A program made the position numbers and the translations under genes. DNA of 11,688 nt from an uncultured Oscillospiraceae bacterium (GTDB lineage: Bacteria; Bacillota; Clostridia; Oscillospirales; Oscillospiraceae): NCBI GenBank assembly GCA_910584835.1, contig CAJUEG010000077.1:1-11688 (forward strand). The letters are read 5' to 3'. The notes under the pieces were generated by a model. The model saw nothing but the letters and a program-made list of their open reading frames with translations. It ran no database searches and was not told the origin of the DNA. Shown one piece after another: positions 1 through 5,850 of this stretch (position 1 is its first letter; each line of letters opens with the position of its first letter).

Positions 1-106
1 CCGCCCGGCTGAGGTATTGATTGGACAGCCCGCAGGCGTCGGCCAGCTCGGTGAGACAGACGCCGTGCCGGTGCCGCAGGGCGCGCAGATTGGTTTCATG
101 TTCCAT
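1..106 (-). CDS. Helix-turn-helix protein, N-terminal part (runs off the left edge)
   Basis: The minus strand opens with ATG at 106 and stays open to the window edge, giving 35 complete codons. A Shine-Dalgarno (TTTGGAG) lies 8 nt before the ATG. The peptide has LRALRHRHG, LTELADACGLS and NQYLSR, which fits the first helices of a Cro/C1 (XRE)-like DNA-binding domain: a helix, then the LTELA...GLS helix-turn, then the recognition helix. It lies 35 nt after the stop of the C39 peptidase gene and on the same strand, so it is probably the next gene of the transfer operon. An in-frame GTG three codons upstream is a less likely start because it overlaps the ribosome binding site. A regulator of transfer genes is plausible. 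The rest of the protein is not visible, and the fold is judged from only 35 residues. Confidence 0.6.
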   Translation of the reverse strand, partial: MEHETNLRALRHRHGVCLTELADACGLSNQYLSRA

Positions 107-141
107 ACGCTTCACTCCAAACAGTTGATTTCATCCGCCGC

Positions 142-1368
142 CTACCGCGAGAACACCCAGAAGGGTCCGCCCGCGCCGGCCCGGGCGGCGGCCTCGTTGA
201 CGACGGTGCGAAGGGGCCACTCCTGATTGCTCCGCTTCACGCTGGCGGGATCGGCCACCAGCACGTTGTCCTCCTCGGTGATGCCCCGCAGGACGATGAA
301 GTGGCCGGTGGTGGTGAAGTGCCCCGGGGCCATGATGGCGATGACCAGCTTGCCCGATTCCAGTGCCTCCACCAGCTTTTTGCTGTCCTTGCCGATCTTG
401 TCAACGGTAAGGCCGTAGTGCTGGCCGCCGTTGGGGATCAGGCTGTGGTAGCTCCCATTGCCCTCACAGCGGTAGCCGTTCTGAGCCGACCATAGGGCTA
501 CGTCATAGGGCGTTACCTTGTTGTCCGTCATGGACGCCACCACCATGGCCAGGGCGGTGGGGCCGCAGCCCTCCCAGCCGATGGTGCCGGTGCGGCCATA
601 GAGCTTATTGCCCCACCGGGCGTCCGTCTGGTTGTAGTAGACCACGGGGGTGTCGGCACTGGAAAAGACGATATTGCCGTAGTCGGTGGTGTAGCTGCCT
701 GTGCCATCGGGGTTGATGTTTTGGCCGTCCGCCAGCATCGAGTAGAGCAGGGCAGCCCAGTCCTTTTCCTCCTGGGTGAAGCCCAGCTTGTCCATGTAGG
801 CGTCCGGCGTCAGATCTCGAACTGAGATGTGCAGAATGCGGTCTGTGATGGACGCGGTGTAGGTCAGCTTGTCGGAAAGCAGCTTTTCAATGGTGGGTTC
901 GTCCATAACGTTGAGATCCTGCTTGTACCGGACGGAGCCGATGGCGATGAGCCAATAGTGGTTCACATTGCCCAGGGACTTTTCCACCGTGTAATCGTCA
1001 TAATCGGGCACATCCTCCGTCATGAAGTTGGGCAGAATGCTCTCCACCAGCCGGTCGATGATGGATTGGTTTTTCCGGTCAATGTTCTGATAGACCGCCT
1101 CCAGCCCGTGGGCCGACGTGGTAAAATCCACGATTTCGTGCGTGGTGGAGCTATCATAGCCGAAAAATATGTTGGGCAGGGCGGTGAACACCAGCATGGG
1201 GATGAGGAGCAGCAGGGCCAATGCCCCGGCAATTATTTTAATCAGGTAAGGGGCTGCCTCCTGGGCGGCGGCGAGGGCCGCACCCTTGGCCCCAGTGGTG
1301 GCCAGGGCGGCAGCGATATGCGCCGCCGCCTTGGCCGCTTTACCACCCCGGCCTTCCTTTTCATCCAT
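142..1368 (-). CDS. Membrane-anchored C39-like cysteine peptidase of the transfer operon
   Basis: 408 residues from ATG 1368, which has a very good ribosome binding site (AAAGGAGGGG) 6-8 nt upstream. The same frame is open further upstream, but that stretch lies inside the previous gene and has low-complexity Arg/Pro composition, so it is not used. The first 40 residues are Ala/Lys-rich and probably cytoplasmic. One membrane segment spans about 41-69. Residues 70-240 form an uncharacterised extracytoplasmic region. Residues 240-408 look like peptidase family C39_2 (papain-like). Candidate catalytic residues are Gln247 (YYNQTDARW), Cys268 (EGCGPTALAMV), His356 (TTGHFIVL) and Asp373 (VADPAS). 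The start overlaps the end of the TrbL-like gene by 8 bp (ATGGATGA), which suggests coupled translation. Family knowledge: conjugative elements often carry an exported cell-wall hydrolase. I infer that this protein fills that place or processes a surface peptide. Its substrate is unknown. Confidence 0.82.
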   Translation of the reverse strand: MDEKEGRGGKAAKAAAHIAAALATTGAKGAALAAAQEAAPYLIKIIAGALALLLLIPMLVFTALPNIFFGYDSSTTHEIVDFTTSAHGLEAVYQNIDRKNQSIIDRLVESILPNFMTEDVPDYDDYTVEKSLGNVNHYWLIAIGSVRYKQDLNVMDEPTIEKLLSDKLTYTASITDRILHISVRDLTPDAYMDKLGFTQEEKDWAALLYSMLADGQNINPDGTGSYTTDYGNIVFSSADTPVVYYNQTDARWGNKLYGRTGTIGWEGCGPTALAMVVASMTDNKVTPYDVALWSAQNGYRCEGNGSYHSLIPNGGQHYGLTVDKIGKDSKKLVEALESGKLVIAIMAPGHFTTTGHFIVLRGITEEDNVLVADPASVKRSNQEWPLRTVVNEAAARAGAGGPFWVFSR

Positions 1369-3478
1369 GACGGTCCCCTCCTTTTGTTCGGTTGGGCGGA
1401 CGATGGTTCGGGTTCGCCCGCGTCGTCCGGGCCTTGGCCGCCTGGGACTGTCCCGCCGCCTCTTTGCCGGTGGGCGCGGTTCCTGCAACCCCGGGGCGAA
1501 TCGTGGGCGCGCCGCCTTTCGCCGGGGAAGCCCCGGAAGTGGAGGGTTTGCGTGCTTCCTGCCGGGCCGGGCTGGGAGAGGTGCCGCCTGCCGGGGGCGC
1601 CGCTGTGGACGGGGGAGCATTCCTGCCGGGCCGGGATGCAGATTCAGCGGGCCGCTGGGTACTGCGGGACGGTCTTCCTGGGTCGCCGGCCTGGGACGCG
1701 CCGGAAGTCGCCGGAGTGCCGGGTGTTTTCGGGGCAGCGCCCGAACCTTCCCGGCGGGTGGCGCGGGTATCGCCCGGCTTTGGCGGGGACTTGGATGCCG
1801 CAGGGCCGCCGGGGTGGGGCGGTCTGGGCGCGGTGGGCGGTGCTTTTCCGCCGGACGCACCCGCTCTGCCGCCGTTCGTGGTCACATTGGTCTGGGTAGA
1901 GGTCTGGCTGGTGCTGTTCACCGTGCTGCCGCCCGCGGAATGGGTAGATCGGGTGGATTGGGAGTGCGTCCCCGTTCCTGCCGCGCCGGGCCGAGGGCTG
2001 TTGGGCTGCTTCGGCGTGGTGCCTTTCGGAGCCGTTCCTGCCGCGCCGGGATGGGACGCACCGGGCCGCTGGGAACTGCCTGCCCCCGCCGCACCAGGCG
2101 CAGGCGTGTTGGCAGCGCCGGAGGGCGGCACATAGCTGTGGGGGCGGCCGGTTCCGGGCCGCACAGAGCTTCTCCGGGTCTGCTGGGGCCGCCCGCCGCC
2201 CCGGGCAGTGTTCGCCGCGGCGCTGCTGGTATGTTTCTGCTGGGCGGATGCCTGGGAGGAATTTTCCTGCCGGGTGCTGGTCTGCTGGGCGGAACTTTGC
2301 TGGCCGGTGCTGTGGTAGGTATACCTGCCGCCGCCACGCGATCCACCGAAGTTCTGGGAACTGTCCCCGGAAGTCTGACTGCCGCTGAAACGGCCCCCGC
2401 CTCGCCCGCCGCCAAAGGAGCCGCCGGGCCTCTCGCCGCCTTGCGCTCCGTTCCCGGAAGCTGGGCCACCGCTGGAGCGTCCCCCGCCCCGGGCGCCGCC
2501 GAACCGTCCTCCGCCGCCGGCGGAAAAGCGGGAACCGAACCGGAAGCCACCAAACCCACCGCCAGAGCGAGTGCTGGAAGCAGAAGCCCCGTTCCCAAAG
2601 CCGAGGCTGCCCATTACGCTTTTGGTGGCCTGGCTTGTCACCGTGCGCACCGCCGTGTTCACCACTGTGCCCAGCAGGGTTCGCCCGGGCCCGCCGGTGA
2701 TGGCGGGGTTCAAGCCGATGCGGGTGATGATGGCGTCCGACTTTTTGGCTACCTTCACGATGGCGAAGATGAGCACCATCCAGGGCAGGACATCCAGCCC
2801 GGAGGGCACCGTGGACACCACGGAAAACAGCATTTTGAAGCACACCAGGTTGGTGACCATCAGCAGGCACATGGAGCCAAACATCCGGCACCAGCCGGTG
2901 AAGATGGACGCGGTGTTTTTGCTGCCGCCCATGGCAAAGGCCAGAGGCGCGGTGAGGGCCAGCATAGCCAGGATGACATACCGCTCGGCGATCTCAATGA
3001 GCAGCCCTAATACCTTGAACATGACGATGACGCTGCAAATGATGGCCATGAGCCAGGAGGCGGTGAGCGTCCCAAAGACGCTTTCATCCACCAGGGAAAC
3101 GTTAGTGGCGTCCGGGATGCTCAGCAGATCCATGATGCTGGAGGTGAGATCCAGCCCGATGCGGCAGATCTGGGGGCTGGCCAGCAACAGGAAGGCGAAC
3201 ACGAAGGTACGGGCAAACAGCAGCTTGGGATCCTCGCCCTCAAAGCCCAGGCCCGCCGCCATGCTTTTCAGCGCCTGGAACACCAGGTTGCCCAGCAGCA
3301 GCGCCCATCCCGCCGCCATCAGCACCCGGGCCATGTCGTCCATGATGGGGATGTGGGACTGGATGTAGGCAAAATCCAACCCCATAATGTCCAGCAGCCC
3401 TCCGGCGATGAATCCCCAGATGTCTACGATGAGGCCGTAAATCCACTCGAAGAAGCCGCGAAATAAAAGCTCCAGCAT
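1361..3478 (-). CDS. TrbL/VirB6-like conjugal transfer membrane protein with a long disordered tail
   Basis: 705 residues. Residues 1-245 contain about six or seven hydrophobic segments (roughly 10-32, 50-75, 88-104, 135-160, 166-184, 197-222, 228-243). This matches TrbL/VirB6-type polytopic inner-membrane components of type IV secretion channels as found in Firmicute conjugative elements. A conserved-looking amphipathic part follows (250-295, with RIGLNPAITGGPG). From about residue 300 to the end the protein is low complexity: first Gly/Arg/Phe/Ser-rich with RGGGR motifs, then Gln/Ser/Thr-rich, then Pro/Ala/Gly/Thr-rich and basic. The tail presumably lies in the cytoplasm or cell wall and may bind nucleic acid or partner proteins, which is inference. 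The gene starts 4 nt after the stop of the small VirB2-like gene. No clear Shine-Dalgarno precedes it, so translation is probably coupled. It overlaps the next gene by 8 bp. Confidence 0.82.
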   Translation of the reverse strand: MLELLFRGFFEWIYGLIVDIWGFIAGGLLDIMGLDFAYIQSHIPIMDDMARVLMAAGWALLLGNLVFQALKSMAAGLGFEGEDPKLLFARTFVFAFLLLASPQICRIGLDLTSSIMDLLSIPDATNVSLVDESVFGTLTASWLMAIICSVIVMFKVLGLLIEIAERYVILAMLALTAPLAFAMGGSKNTASIFTGWCRMFGSMCLLMVTNLVCFKMLFSVVSTVPSGLDVLPWMVLIFAIVKVAKKSDAIITRIGLNPAITGGPGRTLLGTVVNTAVRTVTSQATKSVMGSLGFGNGASASSTRSGGGFGGFRFGSRFSAGGGGRFGGARGGGRSSGGPASGNGAQGGERPGGSFGGGRGGGRFSGSQTSGDSSQNFGGSRGGGRYTYHSTGQQSSAQQTSTRQENSSQASAQQKHTSSAAANTARGGGRPQQTRRSSVRPGTGRPHSYVPPSGAANTPAPGAAGAGSSQRPGASHPGAAGTAPKGTTPKQPNSPRPGAAGTGTHSQSTRSTHSAGGSTVNSTSQTSTQTNVTTNGGRAGASGGKAPPTAPRPPHPGGPAASKSPPKPGDTRATRREGSGAAPKTPGTPATSGASQAGDPGRPSRSTQRPAESASRPGRNAPPSTAAPPAGGTSPSPARQEARKPSTSGASPAKGGAPTIRPGVAGTAPTGKEAAGQSQAAKARTTRANPNHRPPNRTKGGDRHG
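1972..2050. repeat. 19-bp direct repeat in the TrbL tail
   Basis: The 19-mer beginning ccgttcctg occurs exactly at 1972-1990 and 2032-2050, 60 bp apart. On the coding (minus) strand it encodes the repeated PGAAGT peptide of the Pro/Ala/Gly tail. Degenerate copies of the same motif occur nearby, for example around 1480 and 1615. It looks like slippage-type growth of a disordered tail rather than a mobile or regulatory repeat. Confidence 0.7.
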
Positions 3479-3482
3479 GGCG

Positions 3483-3872
3483 TCACGGCGTCAGGGTGTT
3501 GAAGCCGGAGAACTGCGGGGTGATGTAGGCGATGAAGGCGCCGATGCCGTTGATGATGGCCCAGGCCACCCAGATGCGCTTGAGCCAGTCCCACGCCTGG
3601 TCCGCTTTGTGCTGGTTGCCGGACAGCTTCACTCCGATGACGGAAATGGCCGACATGAGGCCGGCCAGAACGGTGCTGATCCCGGCGATGTGGTTGTAGA
3701 TGTCCACGATGAGGTTCTGGGCCACCGTCCACATATCATTGCCGGCCGTATTGGTTGCGGCTACGGCGGGAACGGTAAGGGCGGCGCACAGCAGCACCGC
3801 CGCCATGGTGTGGATGTAAATGCGGGGAAGTTTGGGGCACAGACGGCCCCAGAAGGTTTCTTTGATTTGCAT
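3483..3872 (-). CDS. Small VirB2/TrbC-like membrane protein (pilin-like) of the transfer operon
   Basis: 129 residues from ATG 3872, chosen because AAAGGAG lies 6 nt upstream. The upstream in-frame extension of 37 codons lacks such a site and crosses the divergent promoter region. Residues 1-20 are basic, a hydrophobic stretch at 22-38 ends in AVA-AT (likely signal peptidase cleavage near 39), and two further membrane segments lie at about 62-83 and 99-117, separated by a polar loop (SGNQHKADQAWDW). A cleaved leader plus two membrane helices and a short length is the architecture of VirB2/TrbC-type pilin or channel subunits. It is the first gene of the compact operon and lies immediately before the TrbL/VirB6-like gene, which supports that reading. 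Sequence similarity to a named family was not confirmed, so the pilin role is inferred from layout and topology. Confidence 0.72.
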   Translation of the reverse strand: MQIKETFWGRLCPKLPRIYIHTMAAVLLCAALTVPAVAATNTAGNDMWTVAQNLIVDIYNHIAGISTVLAGLMSAISVIGVKLSGNQHKADQAWDWLKRIWVAWAIINGIGAFIAYITPQFSGFNTLTP

Positions 3873-3888
3873 AGGATTCTCCTTTGAT

Positions 3889-3908
3889 GCCGTCCCTTGA
3901 AGGGCGGC
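3889..3908. promoter_or_regulatory. Imperfect dyad between divergent genes
   Basis: A 20-nt inverted repeat has seven base pairs per arm (one is G-T) around a loop of CTTGAA. On the minus strand it would form a hairpin in the leader of the VirB2-like mRNA, ending about 10 nt before its Shine-Dalgarno. On the plus strand it covers the -35 hexamer of the promoter for the YjbR-like gene. It could be an operator, a leader hairpin or chance in GC-rich DNA. No T-run follows on either strand, so it is not a terminator. Confidence 0.35.
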
Positions 3909-3925
3909 GGGTAGTTTGGTATAAT
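3897..3925 (+). promoter_or_regulatory. Sigma-70-type promoter for the YjbR-like gene
   Basis: TTGAAG at 3897-3902 and TATAAT at 3920-3925 are separated by exactly 17 nt. The -10 is preceded by TG at 3917-3918, giving the extended -10 form TGGTATAAT. Transcription would begin near 3932, so the leader to ATG 3955 is about 23 nt. Confidence 0.65.
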
Positions 3926-3954
3926 GGGGCAGTGAAATGAAGCGGGGTGTTTGT

Positions 3955-4338
3955 ATGGCACAGCTTTCCCAGCGGGAGCGCATGATGAATTACATCCAGG
4001 ACAGGTATGCGGTGGAGCCGGAGCATCTCTGGGCACGGTACCCCAATTACGCCGTGTTCCGTCAGCCCGCCAGCCGGAAATGGTTCGCCGCCATCATGGA
4101 CGTGGCGAAGAAAAGCCTTGACCTGACCGGCGATGGGACTACTGACGTGATGGATTTGAAATGCGGGCCGATGCTGGTGGGCTCCCTGCTGGCCCAGGAT
4201 GGGTTTCGTCCGGCCTATCATATGAGCAAGAGCTCCTGGATCTCCGTGCTGCTGGATGAGACCGTCCCAGATGAACAGATTTTCCCGCTGATAGAACTCA
4301 GCTATGACAGCGTGGCCCCGAAACGGAGAAAGCCTTAG
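3955..4338 (+). CDS. MmcQ/YjbR-family protein
   Basis: 127 residues. The sequence has the features of the MmcQ/YjbR (DUF419) family: an N-terminal helix around RERMMNYIQ, the NYAVFRQP...KWFAAIMDV strand-helix, the VMDLKCGP strand, and the C-terminal AYHMSKSSWISVLLD followed by LIELSYDSV. Members are small cytoplasmic proteins with a CyaY-like fold. Their biochemical role is not settled, although DNA binding has been proposed from structure. ATG 3955 was chosen over ATG 3937 because a GGGG-type site lies 7 nt before it and because 3937 would sit only about 5 nt from the predicted transcription start. The gene faces away from the transfer operon, has its own promoter, and ends overlapping the last bases of a small minus-strand ORF. 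It reads as cargo or a host-derived gene. Confidence 0.85.
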   Translation: MAQLSQRERMMNYIQDRYAVEPEHLWARYPNYAVFRQPASRKWFAAIMDVAKKSLDLTGDGTTDVMDLKCGPMLVGSLLAQDGFRPAYHMSKSSWISVLLDETVPDEQIFPLIELSYDSVAPKRRKP

Positions 4339-4541
4339 TGCTTGCCGTTGGCATCCCCGCCATGTTCCTGCGGGATGCTTTTCTGCTGCGCCGCCTCCAA
4401 CATGGCCAGCAACTGGGCCGCCTCGGCGCAGTAGGTCGGGGGATAATACCTGGGTACGCAGGTGCGCTCGATGAGGAACGCGGCGCGGTTCAGGGCGGGG
4501 TAGGTAGGTTCTATGGAAATCACGTCCTTGTCAAAGCGCAC
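4335..4541 (-). CDS. Hypothetical small protein, possibly a remnant
   Basis: 68 codons starting at GTG 4541. The peptide is not low complexity: it has VISIEPTYPALNRAAFLIE, a YYPPTY motif and a helix around CAEAAQLLAMLEAAQQK. Its codons favour G/C in third positions, as in neighbouring genes. The product is not recognised. The start is weak: AGGGG lies only 2 nt before the GTG, and the frame stays open a further 13 codons without a common start codon until a TAA. It is therefore either a short gene with a poor start or the 3' remainder of a longer one cut by arrival of the plus-strand genes. It lies on the strand of the transfer operon, between two plus-strand genes, overlapping the end of the YjbR-like gene by 4 bp. 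Confidence 0.42.
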   Translation of the reverse strand: MRFDKDVISIEPTYPALNRAAFLIERTCVPRYYPPTYCAEAAQLLAMLEAAQQKSIPQEHGGDANGKH

Positions 4542-4556
4542 CGCCCCTGCTATAAT
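4528..4556 (+). promoter_or_regulatory. Sigma-70-type promoter for the zinc-ribbon gene
   Basis: TTGTCA at 4528-4533 and TATAAT at 4551-4556 are spaced 17 nt, again with an extended -10 (TGCTATAAT). The predicted transcription start near 4563 is only about 10 nt before the ATG at 4574, so the GAGGAG at 4557-4562 would be at or before the RNA start. Either the leader is very short or the true start differs. Confidence 0.55.
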
Positions 4557-4573
4557 GAGGAGCGGTGATTGAA

Positions 4574-5083
4574 ATGATATTTACCTGTGACAACTGCGGC
4601 TTCATCTTCAGCAGGAGCGAGGAAACAGAACAGTGCCCGGACTGCGGAAAATATGAAGTGCGCCCTGCCAATGAAGAAGAACAAAAGGAATTTGCCGAGC
4701 GTATGGCGGAGTTGAGCCGGAGCGAGCATTCAGAGCAGCCCCGTATCCCCGACATTGAGGACGCTGAGATCTCCATGTTCAGCTCCTTTTCCTTCCGGCT
4801 TCCCGCCACAGCCCTGCAAATTGACAGCGGAATGATCGTGGACATCGCGGTGGAATACGGCGAGAACCCCGCGAACCGCAGCGAGCTGGTCGGGAATGCG
4901 TGGGTGCGGCAGGAGGGCGGGCGTTCCGCCGCTTTCCTCATGTCCGTCCATCTGCCCGTGAGACCGGACGAAGCACCGAAGGAACAGGTGAACCGGTTTT
5001 TTGCGGCGCTGAATGACAGCGATTCCTTCAAAAGAACGCTGTCCGATTTTGTTACAAGGCAAATGGAGTGTGACGTTAATTAG
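4574..5083 (+). CDS. Zinc-ribbon protein of unknown function
   Basis: 169 residues from ATG 4574 (an in-frame GTG lies at 4565). The N-terminus has a rubredoxin-like zinc ribbon with CDNCG (Cys5, Cys8) and CPDCG (Cys21, Cys24), 12 residues apart. An acidic charged helix follows at about 33-55. The remaining C-terminal domain (about 60-169) alternates strands and helices, includes SMFSSFSFRLPATALQID and a helix near FFAALNDSDSFKRTLSDFV, and is not recognised. There is no signal peptide or membrane segment, so it is cytoplasmic. GAGGAG lies 11 nt before the ATG, which is slightly long, and only 2 nt before the GTG. A zinc-binding regulatory or adaptor role is possible, but nothing in the sequence fixes it. 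It precedes the cupin gene by 49 nt on the same strand. Confidence 0.75.
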   Translation: MIFTCDNCGFIFSRSEETEQCPDCGKYEVRPANEEEQKEFAERMAELSRSEHSEQPRIPDIEDAEISMFSSFSFRLPATALQIDSGMIVDIAVEYGENPANRSELVGNAWVRQEGGRSAAFLMSVHLPVRPDEAPKEQVNRFFAALNDSDSFKRTLSDFVTRQMECDVN

Positions 5084-5132
5084 ATTTGTCCGAAGGGGCA
5101 TGATAAGGTCACAAAGGGTACGGAGGTGCGCT

Positions 5133-5456
5133 ATGTATAAAAACATCCAAAAGCAGGCCAGTTTGAAGCTGAAAGAGCTGGTGGATTACCAGGAAGGCCA
5201 GGTGGTCAGCAAAACACTGGTTCAGAACGACTATGTCAGCATGACCATCTTTTCCTTCGATCAGAGCGAGGAAATCTCCACCCACGCGGCGGGCGGGGAT
5301 GCCATGGTCACAGTGCTGGAGGGTACCGGCCGCTTTACCGTGGGCAGCGAGGTGTTTCACCTGAATGAGGGCGAAACGCTGGTGATGCCCAAGGACATCC
5401 CCCACGCTGTCTACGGCGAGACACGGTTCAAGATGCAGCTCATCGTGTCCTTTTAA
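5133..5456 (+). CDS. Small single-domain cupin
   Basis: 107 residues from ATG 5133 with GGAGG six nt upstream. The open frame extends further upstream but overlaps the previous gene, so this start is preferred. The double-stranded beta-helix pattern is clear: the first cupin motif starts at His51 (STHAAGGDAMVTVLEGTGRF) and the second is GETLVMPKDIPHAVYG with His91. Only one His is seen in motif 1 where many metal cupins have HxH, so the metal site, if present, is altered. The length is typical of stand-alone cupins, cytoplasmic proteins that bind small ligands or a metal. It is followed 18 nt later by an ABM-type monooxygenase on the same strand, so the two probably form an operon and may act on a related small molecule or stress response. 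The substrate is unknown. Confidence 0.88.
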   Translation: MYKNIQKQASLKLKELVDYQEGQVVSKTLVQNDYVSMTIFSFDQSEEISTHAAGGDAMVTVLEGTGRFTVGSEVFHLNEGETLVMPKDIPHAVYGETRFKMQLIVSF

Positions 5457-5474
5457 GTGTGGAGGAGTGCCCGC

Positions 5475-5807
5475 ATGAGCATTGTGGTGAACCTGTATTA
5501 CACAGGAACAAATGGGAGCGCCCGCAAATTCGCGGAAGAAATGGAGCGCAGCGGGACGGCTGATTTGATCCGTCAGGAAAGTGGGAATGAGCAGTACCGC
5601 TATTTCTTCCCCATGGATGACCCCGAAACGGTTTTGCTGATTGACGCTTGGAGAGACCAGGCATCCATTGACGCGCACCATGCATCCCCGATGATGGCGA
5701 CAATCGCCCAGCTCCGGGAAAAATATGATCTGCATATGCGGGTGGAGCGGTATATTACGGATGAAGATGGCATCCCTTCCACAGACACACAATTTATCAG
5801 GCATTAA
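5475..5807 (+). CDS. Putative quinol monooxygenase, ABM domain
   Basis: 110 residues from ATG 5475 with a strong GGAGGAG seven nt upstream. The sequence follows the antibiotic biosynthesis monooxygenase (ABM, dimeric ferredoxin-like) pattern: an N-terminal strand IVVNLYYTG, helix ARKFAEEME, a strand around QYRYFFPMDDPETVLLIDAW, helix SIDAHHASPMMATIAQLRE, and a final strand LHMRVERYI. Known relatives such as YgiN oxidise quinols without cofactor, but many ABM proteins have unknown substrates, so the activity is inferred from the fold. It is probably co-transcribed with the cupin gene and is followed directly by a terminator-like hairpin. It has no signal peptide and should be cytoplasmic. Confidence 0.85.
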   Translation: MSIVVNLYYTGTNGSARKFAEEMERSGTADLIRQESGNEQYRYFFPMDDPETVLLIDAWRDQASIDAHHASPMMATIAQLREKYDLHMRVERYITDEDGIPSTDTQFIRH

Positions 5808-5811
5808 GCAG

Positions 5812-5850
5812 GCGGGACGGCCCTCAAAGAGCCGCCCCGCTGTTGGTTTT
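5812..5850 (+). terminator. Rho-independent terminator after the ABM gene
   Basis: A 10-bp stem with one mismatch (5812-5821 with 5831-5840) encloses a 9-nt loop, CCTCAAAGA, and is followed by TGTTGGTTTT. It begins 4 nt after the ABM stop codon. The T-run is short and interrupted. On the minus strand the same stem follows the surface-protein stop but has no T-run, so it serves mainly the plus strand. Confidence 0.65.

Noticed and set aside
1369..1860. N-terminal extension of the C39 peptidase frame
   Set aside because: The extension is Arg/Pro-rich, overlaps the TrbL-like gene, and a strong ribosome binding site precedes ATG 1368.
1972..2050. Possible CRISPR or transposon repeat
   Set aside because: The 19-bp copies are only two, lie in frame within a coding tail, and have no regular spacer array or terminal inverted repeats.
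829..3010. Long plus-strand open frames opposite the TrbL-like tail and the C39 gene
   Set aside because: They lie antisense to well-supported genes, are Arg/Gly/Ala-rich without domains, and arise from high GC content and lack of stops in low-complexity DNA.
4338..4568. Plus-strand 76-codon ORF after the YjbR-like gene
   Set aside because: It has no ribosome binding site and overlaps the more protein-like minus-strand ORF and the promoter of the zinc-ribbon gene.
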